Part shown: positions 36,941 to 46,026 of the stretch, one piece after another | Layout of the letters: every line of letters begins with the position of its first letter | How positions within the stretch are numbered: position 1 is the first letter of the stretch | Assembly (NCBI RefSeq): GCF_001421515.1 | Contig: NZ_LMKM01000007.1 | Coordinates: forward strand, 557,427 to 621,426 | DNA length: 64,000 nucleotides | Origin: Pedobacter sp. Leaf216 | GTDB lineage: Bacteria > Bacteroidota > Bacteroidia > Sphingobacteriales > Sphingobacteriaceae | Direction: 5' to 3' | Notes under the pieces: model-generated | The model's input: only the letters and a program-made list of their open reading frames with translations | What the model was told of the DNA's origin: nothing | Database searches by the model: none | Program-made: the position numbers and the translations under genes

Positions 36941-36979
36941 AGGTCAGTTTGGAGCAATCCGCCTGGCCTTTTTATTTTT
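36941..36979 (+). terminator. Terminator after DUF779 gene
   Basis: AGGTCAG (36941-36947) pairs with CTGGCCT (36963-36969) with one G-T pair across a 15-nt loop. It is followed by a T-rich run. Confidence 0.6.
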
Positions 36980-37165
36980 ATTACCTCACCTTGAATTTTT
37001 TAAGGGTCCAGGCACGATAGATGCAAAATAAATTAATGCCCAGCTTTACGCTGCGCTACAGTTCGCAGGAGAATACATATAAAGTATATGTTTTGGAGTT
37101 AACTCCCAATGAATACCTGCTTAAATTTTAAAAATAAATGCAATCTTTGCATTCAAAACAAAATC

Positions 37166-37366
37166 ATGCGTAAACTATTTGCCGTCCTTTCTACCATCAT
37201 TACCTTGTTTGCCATCAAAGAAGCGGTATATGTTTTCTTATCTCATGAGGCAGACATGGTGAAGCAGCGTCCGATTTTAATTGTAATTTCTTTAAGTATC
37301 TGCATTCCACTTATTCTCCTGTCGCTTTGGTTATGGTCTCCCGGCAGGAAGAAAAACAATCAGTAA
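37166..37366 (+). CDS. Small hydrophobic membrane protein (66 aa)
   Basis: Unrecognised. Start taken at the ATG at 37166 (MRKLFAVL); an upstream extension to 37109 includes a cysteine/asparagine-rich stretch that looks like untranslated DNA. There are two hydrophobic helices (about 5-24 and 36-56), and a basic tail (SPGRKKNNQ) suggests both ends are cytoplasmic. An AATCTTTG near-match to the -7 box lies at 37142-37149. Its last 7 bp overlap the convergent DUF393 gene. Confidence 0.5.
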   Translation: MRKLFAVLSTIITLFAIKEAVYVFLSHEADMVKQRPILIVISLSICIPLILLSLWLWSPGRKKNNQ

Positions 37367-37755
37367 AACTTGCTTTTCAGTTCAGGAGTAGGCACCCAGC
37401 AGCTTTCTTCTTTTCCCCACCAACGGTAACGGTTTTTGGCAATGATATCGTAAAACCAATCTCGGATAAATTTTGGAACAATCAGAAATAAGGAAAGCAC
37501 TGGAATAAATCCATTGAGTTTTTTAGCAATTCTTAATGCCGCTGACGATTTGGTATATACTTTATCACCCTCCAATAATAAAATTGTATTAAGCTTTTCT
37601 GGATTTACATTAAATTTCGCCAAGATTTCTTTTGCATAATCTCCCTGTAATGCCGAAAAATGAAACTGGTTTTTTACATCATGTTCGATTACAAACTGCA
37701 CGGATGCATTGCATAAATTACAAACACCATCAAAAAAAATTACCGGTTGCTCCAT
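37360..37755 (-). CDS. DCC-family (DUF393) thiol-disulfide oxidoreductase-like protein
   Basis: 131 aa. The N-terminal FFDGVCNLCNASVQF holds the defining Asp9, Cys12 and Cys15 of the DCC family, which is predicted to have a thioredoxin-like fold. A central LLLEGDKVYTKSSAALRIAKKL and a C-terminal PKFIRDWFYDIIAKNRYRWWGKEESCW match the family. A hydrophobic stretch near 90-105 may touch the membrane. The redox activity is predicted, not proven, for most members. It is a single-gene unit overlapping the small gene on the other strand at its 3' end. Confidence 0.83.
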   Translation of the reverse strand: MEQPVIFFDGVCNLCNASVQFVIEHDVKNQFHFSALQGDYAKEILAKFNVNPEKLNTILLLEGDKVYTKSSAALRIAKKLNGFIPVLSLFLIVPKFIRDWFYDIIAKNRYRWWGKEESCWVPTPELKSKFY

Positions 37756-38102
37756 AAAATAAAGTTAGCCAATAACGCAGCAATAAAAATCAGCTTTATG
37801 TATTATTCCAATTTATTTTAATTGCTTTATTGGCGATAAGAGGGATAATAATGTACATTAATCATCAATTACCAAAGTTTAACAAGCATATTTTTCTATT
37901 ATTTTCCGAAAACAATTAACCGTACTCCTATTTTTATTCAGGATTGCTTCAACCGTTTTTATAATCTGGCAAAAGAAGTCGATCTAAACATCGAATGAAA
38001 GAAAACACAGCCTGGATCGAATTTTTAATACTGGAATAGAACCTTTTAGCAATCAAAATTAAAACAATCCGATTTCAACTTTCCTACCTTAAAACATTTT
38101 TA
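37756..38102. other. Intergenic region before pyrR
   Basis: About 350 bp. No gene, no recognisable PyrR RNA-binding loop and no terminator-antiterminator pair were seen. The promoter box for pyrR is at the end. Confidence 0.45.
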
Positions 38103-38110
38103 TATATTTG
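38103..38110 (+). promoter_or_regulatory. -7 box (TATATTTG) for pyrR-pyrB
   Basis: Exact TAnnTTTG match with 15 nt to the ATG at 38126. Confidence 0.6.
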
Positions 38111-38125
38111 CCCAATCCTTCTTCA

Positions 38126-38674
38126 ATGCAAAAGAAAACACTTCTTGACGGACAAAAAATTCAGATTACAATTAAGAGGCTTTGCCATCAATTAATTGAA
38201 AACCACGACGATTTCGCAAATACCGTTTTAATTGGCATCCAGCCGAGGGGTATTTTTTTGGCAGACCGTATTCACCAGGAACTTGAACAGATTCTTAAAA
38301 GCAAGAAAATATTAAAGGGAAACCTTGATATTACCTTTTTTAGAGATGATTTCCGTCGTAAAGACGGTTTGGTTACGGCGAGCAGCAATTCTATCGATTT
38401 TATAATTGAAGGCAAAAAAGTAATTTTAATTGACGATGTACTTTGGACAGGCAGAACCATCAGAGCGGCACTTGATGCCTTGCTTGCATATGGCCGCCCG
38501 GAGAAAGTAGAACTTTTGGTTTTAATAGACCGCAGGTTTAGCAGGCATTTACCTATCGAACCCGATTATATCGGACAAAAGGTAGATAGCTTAAATTCGC
38601 AACAGGTAAAAGTAACCTGGGCGAGTGAAGGAGGTGAAGATAAAGTGATTTTAATATCGGAAAACAATAAATAA
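38126..38674 (+). CDS. pyrR: PyrR bifunctional regulator/uracil phosphoribosyltransferase
   Basis: 182 aa from the ATG at 38126; a TTG at 38108 lies inside the promoter box region and is not used. The PRPP loop VILIDDVLWTGRTIRAAL (about 99-116) and the preceding GIQPRGIFLADRI and FFRDDFRR blocks match PyrR. In Bacillus PyrR binds pyr mRNA leaders when UMP is high. Here no leader structure is visible and the 5' leader is only about 10 nt. The protein may therefore act mainly as an enzyme, or on mRNA inside or after the gene. pyrB starts 2 nt after its stop. Confidence 0.92.
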   Translation: MQKKTLLDGQKIQITIKRLCHQLIENHDDFANTVLIGIQPRGIFLADRIHQELEQILKSKKILKGNLDITFFRDDFRRKDGLVTASSNSIDFIIEGKKVILIDDVLWTGRTIRAALDALLAYGRPEKVELLVLIDRRFSRHLPIEPDYIGQKVDSLNSQQVKVTWASEGGEDKVILISENNK

Positions 38675-38676
38675 AA

Positions 38677-39606
38677 ATGGCAGCAGAAAAACTATCAACC
38701 CGACATCTTTTAGGCATTAAAGATATTAACCGGAATGATATCGAATTGATTTTCGAAACTGCAGATAATTTTAAGGAAGTGATTAACCGACCGATTAAAA
38801 AGGTTCCATCGCTCCGCGACATTACAATTGCCAATATTTTCTTCGAAAACTCAACCCGTACCAAACTTTCGTTCGAACTTGCAGAAAAAAGGCTTTCGGC
38901 CGATGTAGTGAATTTCGCTGCTTCTTCTTCATCAGTAAGTAAAGGCGAAACCCTTATCGATACGGTAAACAATATCCTTTCCATGAAGGTTGACATGGTG
39001 GTAATGCGACATCCTTACGCTGGTGCTGGTCAGTTTTTAAGTAAACATGTTAAAGCACAGATTGTAAATGCAGGCGATGGTGCGCACGAACACCCAACGC
39101 AGGCACTACTGGATGCTTTCTCCATCCGCCAGAAACTGGGCGATGTTGCAGGTAAAAAAGTGGTAATTGTTGGCGATATCCTGCACTCTCGCGTAGCCAT
39201 TTCAAACATCCTCTGCCTGCAGCGTTTAGGTGCCGAGGTAATGGTTTGCGGACCGACAACATTAATTCCAAAACACATTCATCAATTGGGTATAAAAGTA
39301 GAGCACAACTTAATTAAGGCCTTAAACTGGTGCGATGTGGCCAACATGCTGCGTATTCAACTGGAACGGCAAGACATTAAATATTTTCCTTCATTGAGAG
39401 AATATGCCATGATGTACGGCTTAAACAAACAGATTTTAGATAACCTGGATAAAGAAATCATTGTAATGCACCCAGGCCCGATTAACCGCGGCGTAGAGAT
39501 TACCAGTGATGTTGCCGATAGTAAACAATCGATCATTTTAGAACAAGTAGAAAATGGTGTTGCCGTACGAATGGCTGTGCTGTATTTATTGGCAAGCCAG
39601 GGGTAG
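38677..39606 (+). CDS. pyrB: Aspartate carbamoyltransferase catalytic subunit
   Basis: 309 aa, cytosolic. It joins carbamoyl phosphate and aspartate in pyrimidine synthesis. The carbamoyl phosphate loop is NSTRTK (58-63) with Arg61. The FAASSSSVSKGETLIDT loop, MRHPYAGA and GDGAHEHPTQALLDAF follow. The aspartate site is in GDILHSRVAISN and HPGPINRGVEI. No regulatory subunit gene follows. The pair with pyrR separated by 2 nt is clearly an operon. Confidence 0.96.
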   Translation: MAAEKLSTRHLLGIKDINRNDIELIFETADNFKEVINRPIKKVPSLRDITIANIFFENSTRTKLSFELAEKRLSADVVNFAASSSSVSKGETLIDTVNNILSMKVDMVVMRHPYAGAGQFLSKHVKAQIVNAGDGAHEHPTQALLDAFSIRQKLGDVAGKKVVIVGDILHSRVAISNILCLQRLGAEVMVCGPTTLIPKHIHQLGIKVEHNLIKALNWCDVANMLRIQLERQDIKYFPSLREYAMMYGLNKQILDNLDKEIIVMHPGPINRGVEITSDVADSKQSIILEQVENGVAVRMAVLYLLASQG

Positions 39607-40022
39607 TTTTGAGTTGGGCGTGTGGAGTTTGGAGTCCTCAGTGCGAAGTCATTAGTCCTGAGTCTTAACGTTCATTAGTGGATATTAAACTACGCCAATC
39701 CATAAAGTTTTTGTTAATAGTCCATGGTCAATAGCTGGATAGTCATAATGGATAACCAGAACACTTTGAACCATCTACACTAAGCGATCTACTCATAAAC
39801 TGTTAGTTTAATCACTTGGTCATCAACTATGAACTATCAAACCATCATCCGTAGGCAACCAACCATTAAACCAATGAACCATTCAACTTTTCCACATTCG
39901 TATACCCTTCAATACCAAACCAAAAATCCCGTCGTTAATTTGTGTTATTAACAGATGTTAATTACTTCTGTTGATAAGCTTTGATACTATTTATAATTTA
40001 GTACCAACCATATTTGAAACCA
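39607..40022. repeat. Gene-free gap with degenerate CAACCATTAAACCAATGAACC-type repeats
   Basis: 416 bp without a gene. Imperfect phrases such as ACCATTAAACCAATGAACC, CCATGGTCAATAG and AACTATGAACTATCAAACC recur. They look like the complement of the 36.4-kb stretch. Confidence 0.5.
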
Positions 40023-43000
40023 ATGCAGAAAAAATACTTACTAATTCCGCTATTTTTAGCTGGAAGTTTTAGCACCTACGCTCAGGTTAGCGCTGTGCAG
40101 AACCTCAACAAAAACTATCAAACGGGCTTAGAATTATTAGACAAAGAGAAATACACTGCGGCTGCACAACAGTTTAAACTAGTTGAGCTGCAACGTTATA
40201 AACCTTCTACCCAAACTGAAAGTAATGCCGAGTTATCTTTACTTAAAGAGAATGCAAAATTCTATGCTGCTGTTTGTGCACTGGAGTTAACCAATGCTGA
40301 TGCCGAAAGTTTATTTCAGGCATTTATCCGTGATTACCCGTTAAACCCGAACACTAAACTGGCTTATTTCTACGTTGGAAAAACTTATTTCAACCAGAAA
40401 AACTATAAAAAAGCGTTAGAGTGGTTCGAAAAAACAGATCCTTCTACGCTTTCAGGTAAGCAAAGAAACGAATACCAGTTTAAACAGGGTTATGCTTACT
40501 TCGAATTGAAAGAATATGATAAAGCAGAACCATTATTCGAAAAAGTTAAAAAAGATGAGGGCGATTTTCAGGAAAGCGCCACTTACTATTTTGCTTACAT
40601 CAACTACTTAAATAAAGAGTATAAAACAGCATTAGCCAATTTCGAAAAGTTAAAGGGCTCCCCTACTTATGAGGCAAGCTATCCGTATTACATCACTTCG
40701 ATGTACTATCTTGATGAGCGTTACGATGATGTAATCAGCTATGCTTTGGCTTCTATTCAAAAAACAAAGCAGCAGTTTGAACCAGAAATGTTAAGTTTGA
40801 TTGCAGCATCTTACTTTGCAAAATCTGAATTTAAAAATGCAGAAAAATATTTTGCTGAATATTATGCAAAGGATAAAAGTGAGACTAAAAACAACCTTTT
40901 CATTTATCAATACGGTTACTCCTTATTCCAGAATAAAAAGTACAAAGAATCTGTTGCAGTTTTAGAAAAACTGAATAACGACGATATATACCTGCAAAAC
41001 GGTATGCATACCCTGGGTAAAGCCTTTATCCAGCTGGGCAATAAACAAAAAGCGCAGAGTGCCTTTTTCAGGGCTTCGCGTTTAAGTTTTGATAAGGGTA
41101 TACAGGAAGAAGCATGGTTAAACTATGCCAAATTAAGTTACGAATTGGAATTTCACCAGCAGGCTTTAGAAGCAACACAAGGTTTCTTAAAAACTTTCCC
41201 TAAATCGCGTAAGATTAATGAAGCCAAAACTTTATTGGGTGAGGTTTTATTAACAACCAAAAATTATCAGGCAGCAGTTGATATCCTCGAACCCATTCCG
41301 GATAAAAATTTAGAGGCTAAAGAAGCTTATCAAAAGGTTACGTATTTCCGTGGACTGGAGTTTTATAACGAAAGAGCATTCCCGAATGCATTATCAATGT
41401 TTTTACGGTCAGAAAAGTTTCCTGAAGACAATGAAATCAATGCTTTAAATACTTATTGGAAAGCTGAATCGATGTACGAATTGCGCAAATTTGGTGAAGC
41501 AGTAAGTACTTTTGAAAAGTTTTTGAAAATGCCTGATGCTGATAAAACCGGCGTTTACAATTTTGCAAATTATGCCCTGGCTTATGCGGCTTTCGAAGAT
41601 GAGAAATATAGCAAAGCAGCTACCTACTTCGAAAAATTCCTTTCAGGAAATGATAAAGACCAAAAAACAATTGATGATGCCACCATCCGTTTAGCCGATT
41701 CGTATTTTGTAAATAAAAGTTACGGCGATGCAATGGCAAATTACAATAAGATCATCAGTCGCAAAACCACCTCAGAGGATTATGCCACTTTCCAGAAAGG
41801 AATGATCCAGGGGTTGGAAAACCAGTATGATGCAAAAATTGCAACCATGCAGAGTTTATTAAATACTTTTCCAAATTCAAACTATGCTGATGATGCTGGT
41901 TTCGAAACGGCTTATACTTATTTCAATAAAGGCGATTTTGATAAATCTAAATCAGATCTTGTAGCGCTTGTAGCCAAATACCCACGCAGCAGTTATGTGG
42001 CAAAGGCTTTGGTAACCATTGGTTTGGTTCAGTATAACCAGGACCAGGACGATGCTGCTTTAGAATCATTTAAAAAGGTAATCCGCGATTACCCTACTGC
42101 TGATGAAGCCAAACAAGCCATGGAGTCGATCAAAAATATTTATATAGACCGAGGCGATGCAAACGGTTTTATTACTTATGCAGCCACTACCCCTCTTGGA
42201 AATTACTCTGGCTCTGAACAGGATAATATCGTTTTTGCTGCCGCCAACAATACTTATTTAAAAGGCGATGCCAATGGTGCATTTCAGGCTGTTAATGCTT
42301 ATTTTGATAAATTCCCGAAGGCAAACCATGAGAAGGAAGCTAAATTTATCAGGGCAGAATCGCTTGTTAAACTTGGTCGCCCTGACGAAGCCATTCCTGA
42401 TTACGAATTTATTTTAAACGATTGGACAAGTGATTATACGGAACGCTCATTGGTGAGTATTTCGACCTTGTTTTTAAATCAAAAGAAATACAACGAGGCA
42501 ATAGTTTACCTGAAAAGATTAGAAACCACAACCGATTACAAATCGCACTATAGCTTCGCCATCAATAACCTCTTAAAAGCTTATACGGCTTTAAATATGC
42601 CTGATGACATGCTTAAATATGCCCAGCTTACCAAAGAATCTGAAAAGGCTTCTGAGGAAGAAAAAAACAGTTCTAGCCTATACTCTGGTAAAGCTTATTT
42701 GTTAAAAGGCGATACTACTACTGCGGTAAAAGAATTTAAAAATGTAGTGGCTAAAACAAAAACCATTGCAGCAGCAGAAGCAAAATACAATCTGGCTTTA
42801 TTAGAATACGATAAAGGTGATTTCAAAACTTCATCTAAAACCTGTTTCGATCTGATCAATAACATGGCTTCTTACGATTATTGGGTAGCAAAAGCTTTTA
42901 TCCTTTTATCTGATAACTATGTGGCACTGAAAGATAATTTACAGGCAAAAAGCACACTTCTCAGTATAATTGATAATTACGAAGGCAAGGATGATATCAT

Positions 43001-43046
43001 CCCTACAGCCAAAGAAAAACTTGAAAAACTAAACCAGAAGAAGTAG
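40023..43046 (+). CDS. Large exported tetratricopeptide-repeat protein
   Basis: 1007 aa from the ATG at 40023 (MQKKYLLIP), which begins a signal peptide ending STYAQ (about residue 21). The whole mature protein is a TPR solenoid with Sel1/TolA-associated YbgF-like repeats. Examples are YYFAYINYLNKEYKTALANFEKL, NYALAYAAFEDEKYSKAATYFEKFL and NYADDAGFETAYTYFNKGDF. It likely sits in the periplasm or at the outer membrane as a scaffold. An outer-membrane barrel gene begins 4 nt after its stop, so the two almost certainly form a complex. The process they serve is not clear from sequence. Confidence 0.85.
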   Translation: MQKKYLLIPLFLAGSFSTYAQVSAVQNLNKNYQTGLELLDKEKYTAAAQQFKLVELQRYKPSTQTESNAELSLLKENAKFYAAVCALELTNADAESLFQAFIRDYPLNPNTKLAYFYVGKTYFNQKNYKKALEWFEKTDPSTLSGKQRNEYQFKQGYAYFELKEYDKAEPLFEKVKKDEGDFQESATYYFAYINYLNKEYKTALANFEKLKGSPTYEASYPYYITSMYYLDERYDDVISYALASIQKTKQQFEPEMLSLIAASYFAKSEFKNAEKYFAEYYAKDKSETKNNLFIYQYGYSLFQNKKYKESVAVLEKLNNDDIYLQNGMHTLGKAFIQLGNKQKAQSAFFRASRLSFDKGIQEEAWLNYAKLSYELEFHQQALEATQGFLKTFPKSRKINEAKTLLGEVLLTTKNYQAAVDILEPIPDKNLEAKEAYQKVTYFRGLEFYNERAFPNALSMFLRSEKFPEDNEINALNTYWKAESMYELRKFGEAVSTFEKFLKMPDADKTGVYNFANYALAYAAFEDEKYSKAATYFEKFLSGNDKDQKTIDDATIRLADSYFVNKSYGDAMANYNKIISRKTTSEDYATFQKGMIQGLENQYDAKIATMQSLLNTFPNSNYADDAGFETAYTYFNKGDFDKSKSDLVALVAKYPRSSYVAKALVTIGLVQYNQDQDDAALESFKKVIRDYPTADEAKQAMESIKNIYIDRGDANGFITYAATTPLGNYSGSEQDNIVFAAANNTYLKGDANGAFQAVNAYFDKFPKANHEKEAKFIRAESLVKLGRPDEAIPDYEFILNDWTSDYTERSLVSISTLFLNQKKYNEAIVYLKRLETTTDYKSHYSFAINNLLKAYTALNMPDDMLKYAQLTKESEKASEEEKNSSSLYSGKAYLLKGDTTTAVKEFKNVVAKTKTIAAAEAKYNLALLEYDKGDFKTSSKTCFDLINNMASYDYWVAKAFILLSDNYVALKDNLQAKSTLLSIIDNYEGKDDIIPTAKEKLEKLNQKK

Positions 43047-43050
43047 CATT

Positions 43051-44748
43051 ATGAAATCAATTAAATATATATATAGTTCACTGTTTTTGTTAGCTGCTGG
43101 ATTAATGACTGCACAGGCGCAGGATAAAAAGCCTGAAGAAAAAGGTGTTGTAAATGAAGAAATTGAGGTAGTACGCCCTTATAAACCAATTTTGGCAGAG
43201 GCTGTAAAGCTGAGAAGAAGTCCGAATTTAGACGATGTTAAAACCTATAAGGCAAAACTGAACTACAGCATTCTGGATAGGAAGCTGGAATTGAACAGTG
43301 ATATTCAGAAGTTACAGGCACAGGCCCTGGCTGAAGAAAAAGAAAGCATTTTGGTTAACAATTATGTAAAAGGTGCATTCGGTTCACTGGCTACCCTTTT
43401 GGGCGAAGCTTATTTTAACACCGGTAAAGATGAAGGTTTACAGGTTGGTGGTTATTTTAAACATTTTAGTCAGGAAGGAAAGCTGAACAAACAGAACAGC
43501 AGCAACCAGCAGTTGAGTGTTTTTGGTCGCAGTATTTTAGACCAGAATACCGTTAGTGGCCGCATTAACTTTGAACGTAATGGCACGTATTTTTATGGTA
43601 TAGATGATGCCCGCCCAACGTTAAACCCTAATCCTGATAAACAGGCACTCACCACAATTGAACTGGAAGGTGAACTGGTAAAAAACTTTACCGAAGATGA
43701 GGATGCTTTTAGTTATGCCTTAAAAGCGAATGGCTACATCTGGAACGATAAGTTTAGTGCAAAAGAAAACTACCTGAGCCTAAACGGCTATGTTAACAAA
43801 CGCATTAATTCTTTAAACCTGGGCCTGGCTGCATCAACCGAATTTGGGAATACTAAAGATGCTTTAACCAGCGTTGGCAATAACCTTTTGCGTTTAAACC
43901 CATACATCCGTTTACAGGTTAAAGGAGCTAAAATAACTGCGGGAATTAACTTTGTACAGGAGTTTGGTGCCTATAGCAGCTCTAAAATATTCCCTGCTGT
44001 TACTGCCGACTTTACTTTAATTCCTGATTATTTACAGGTTTTCGGAGAAGTTAAGGGTGATGTAAACAGAAATTCGTTAAAAGGCTTTACTGATGAAAAC
44101 CCTTGGTTAAACAGTAACATCTTAGTTAAAAACACAGTAGAGAAATTAAGTTTCAGTGCGGGTATTAAAGGTACTGGCGGACCTGGCTTTGGTTACAAAG
44201 CGCGTATCTATGTAAAACAATTTGATGATATGCCATTGTTTGTAAACAACTTTACTGATTTTAACAAGTTTGATGTAATTTACGATTTTGGTAAAACAAA
44301 ATTGACAGGATTGGAAGGTGAAATCTCGATACAGGTAAGCGATGCATTAAAATGGACCGGTAAATTAAACCTTGATGATTGGAAACCTGCTTCGGAAACT
44401 TACTCATGGTTTAAACCAGGCTTAAAAGTAAGTTCGAATTTTATGTATACCTTCAATAAGAAATTAAGCTTTAATGCAGCGGTTGTTATACAGGATGATG
44501 TAAAAGCTAAAGTGTATACCGGTACACCTGTTCCTGCCTCACAATACGTGATTCCAAACACCAATATTGAATTAATTGAAACTGTTAAAGGATATGTAGA
44601 TTTAGGTCTGGGTGCTGATTACAGGATTAATAAAAAATTCTCTGTTTTTGCCAAAGCAAACAATATCTTAAATACCAATTACAGCAGGTACTTATTTTAC
44701 CAGGCAAATGGATTTAACATTTTCGGCGGTTTGACTTATTCTTTCTAA
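43051..44748 (+). CDS. TonB-dependent-receptor-like outer-membrane beta-barrel protein
   Basis: 565 aa with a signal peptide (about 1-24, ending MTAQAQ). There is no plug domain. After a short region containing NEEIEVVRPYKPILAEAVKLRRSP, the protein runs straight into alternating beta strands (YFKHFSQEGKL, LNLGLAASTEFG, YLQVFGEVKGDV, FSAGIKGTGGPGFGYKARIYVK). It ends in a typical barrel C-terminus with an aromatic last residue (GGLTYSF). It therefore looks like a plugless porin-like barrel. It is cotranscribed with the large TPR protein and closed by a strong terminator. Confidence 0.8.
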   Translation: MKSIKYIYSSLFLLAAGLMTAQAQDKKPEEKGVVNEEIEVVRPYKPILAEAVKLRRSPNLDDVKTYKAKLNYSILDRKLELNSDIQKLQAQALAEEKESILVNNYVKGAFGSLATLLGEAYFNTGKDEGLQVGGYFKHFSQEGKLNKQNSSNQQLSVFGRSILDQNTVSGRINFERNGTYFYGIDDARPTLNPNPDKQALTTIELEGELVKNFTEDEDAFSYALKANGYIWNDKFSAKENYLSLNGYVNKRINSLNLGLAASTEFGNTKDALTSVGNNLLRLNPYIRLQVKGAKITAGINFVQEFGAYSSSKIFPAVTADFTLIPDYLQVFGEVKGDVNRNSLKGFTDENPWLNSNILVKNTVEKLSFSAGIKGTGGPGFGYKARIYVKQFDDMPLFVNNFTDFNKFDVIYDFGKTKLTGLEGEISIQVSDALKWTGKLNLDDWKPASETYSWFKPGLKVSSNFMYTFNKKLSFNAAVVIQDDVKAKVYTGTPVPASQYVIPNTNIELIETVKGYVDLGLGADYRINKKFSVFAKANNILNTNYSRYLFYQANGFNIFGGLTYSF

Positions 44749-44773
44749 AACAAGAGACTTCCAAATCATAATA

Positions 44774-44805
44774 AAATGCCTTCCAAATTCGGAAGGCATT
44801 TTTTG
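44774..44805 (+). terminator. Terminator of the TPR-barrel operon
   Basis: Stem AAATGCCTTCC (44774-44784) with GGAAGGCATTT (44791-44801), a 6-nt loop and following T run. Confidence 0.9.
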
Positions 44806-46026
44806 TTTAAAGGGATTTTTAATTTGATGAAATACTGTCGTCATTCTCGCGCATGCGGGAATCTTAATGCCGTAGCTATGTTTTACAAACATGTTTGCCG
44901 CTATGCCTCAGGTGATCGTCTACTAACTGTCGTCATTCTCGCGCATGCGGATCTTAATATTTTCGCTTCGCTCTGGCTTGCCTCGGTTAGCCACCGAAGG
45001 GCTTTTACCTTTTTCTTGATAAAAAGGTAACCAAAAATCGAGGCTTGGAACTGATGTCGGATAAATTCGTTAAAGCTTTTTGGTCGTCAGCACAAGTTCC
45101 GCCGAAGGGGCGAAAAGTGTGTGCTGCCTCAATGCAGTGATGAAGGAATAGGTAACGATAAAGCTTTAACGTTTTCTCCTTCCATCATTTCCTATGCCGG
45201 AATGCAGGGAGCAGAAAGCAGGGTGCAGATAGCGGGGGTTTAAATAGCATGATGCAGGGAATGCGTTAAATCCGTCATTGCGAAGCTGGAGGAGAGCGAG
45301 CTGAAGCAATCTTTTCAGTTTTAAATTCGTTAAAGCTTTTTGGTCGTCAGCACAAGTTCCGCCGAAGGGGGCGGAAAGTGTGTGCTGCCTCAATGCAACT
45401 ATGGAGGGAAAGGTAATGATAAAGCTTTAACGTTTTTTCCTTCCATCATTTCCTAGGCCGGAATGCAGGGAGCAGAAAGCAGGGTGCAGATAGCGGGGGT
45501 TTAAATAGCATGAAGCAGGGAATGCTTTAAATCCGTAATTGCGAAGCTGGGAGAGCGAGCTAAAGCAATCTTTTCAGTTTTAACTTGCGGTCGTCATTCT
45601 CGCGCATGCGGGAATTTTAATGCATTCGCTATTTTCACAAACCTGTTTGCCGCTATGCCTGAGGCGATCGTCTACTAACTGTCGTCATTCTCGCGCATGC
45701 GGGAATCGTAATGTTGTCGCTATGTTTTACAATCATGTTTGCCGCTACCCCTAAGGCGATCGTCTACTAACTGTCGTCATTTTCGCGCATGCGGAAATCG
45801 TAATGCATTAGCTAGATTTTTACTCACTAAATCTCTACGCATGTTCCCGTCTTAAATTTTCTTCCTTGGTCGGTGAGACACCGACCGATAGAAAAAAATC
45901 TTACACTGGAAATTATCTTATCGCATTAGAAATGCAAATCTCATCACTCCTCATTATAAATGGGAACTATATAATACAGATAGTTTTTAAGTTGCAGTAG
46001 CTAGGTTTGAAGTGGCAGTTAATTCA
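44806..46026. repeat. 1.2-kb gene-free tandem-repeat region
   Basis: Three blocks. The first is a 92-bp repeat (units at 44839 and 44931, the second cut short). The second is two near-identical 260-bp units (45063-45322 and 45323-45582). The third is three more 91-92-bp units (starting 45592, 45683 and 45775). Each 92-bp unit starts CGTCATTCTCGCGCATGCGG and includes ACAAACATGTTTGCCGCTA. A hairpin with stem GGTCGGTG/CACCGACC sits at 45868-45886. No credible gene is seen in either direction. Confidence 0.85.
45063..45582. repeat. Tandem duplication of a 260-bp unit
   Basis: Units 45063-45322 and 45323-45582 each start AAATTCGTTAAAGCTTTTTG. They include GCACAAGTTCCGCCGAAGGG and GGAATGCAGGGAGCAGAAAG, and end GAAGCAATC or AAAGCAATC plus TTTTCAGTTT. 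They differ by only a few bases and small indels, so the duplication is recent. Confidence 0.9.

Noticed and set aside
37756..38102. PyrR-type attenuator before pyrR
   Set aside because: No binding-loop consensus and no competing hairpins were seen, and the likely promoter is downstream of this region.
45166..45393. 75-codon minus-strand frame in the 260-bp duplication
   Set aside because: It spans the junction of two non-coding repeat units and resembles no protein; the same unit is broken in the other copy.
44839..45800. Possible CRISPR array in the 44.8-45.8 kb repeats
   Set aside because: The units are 91-92 bp tandem copies with similar sequence throughout, without short repeats and unique spacers, and no cas gene is near.
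45868..45886. Hairpin GGTCGGTG/CACCGACC as terminator of the first susD
   Set aside because: No T-run follows it on the minus strand; it looks like a repeat-associated palindrome.
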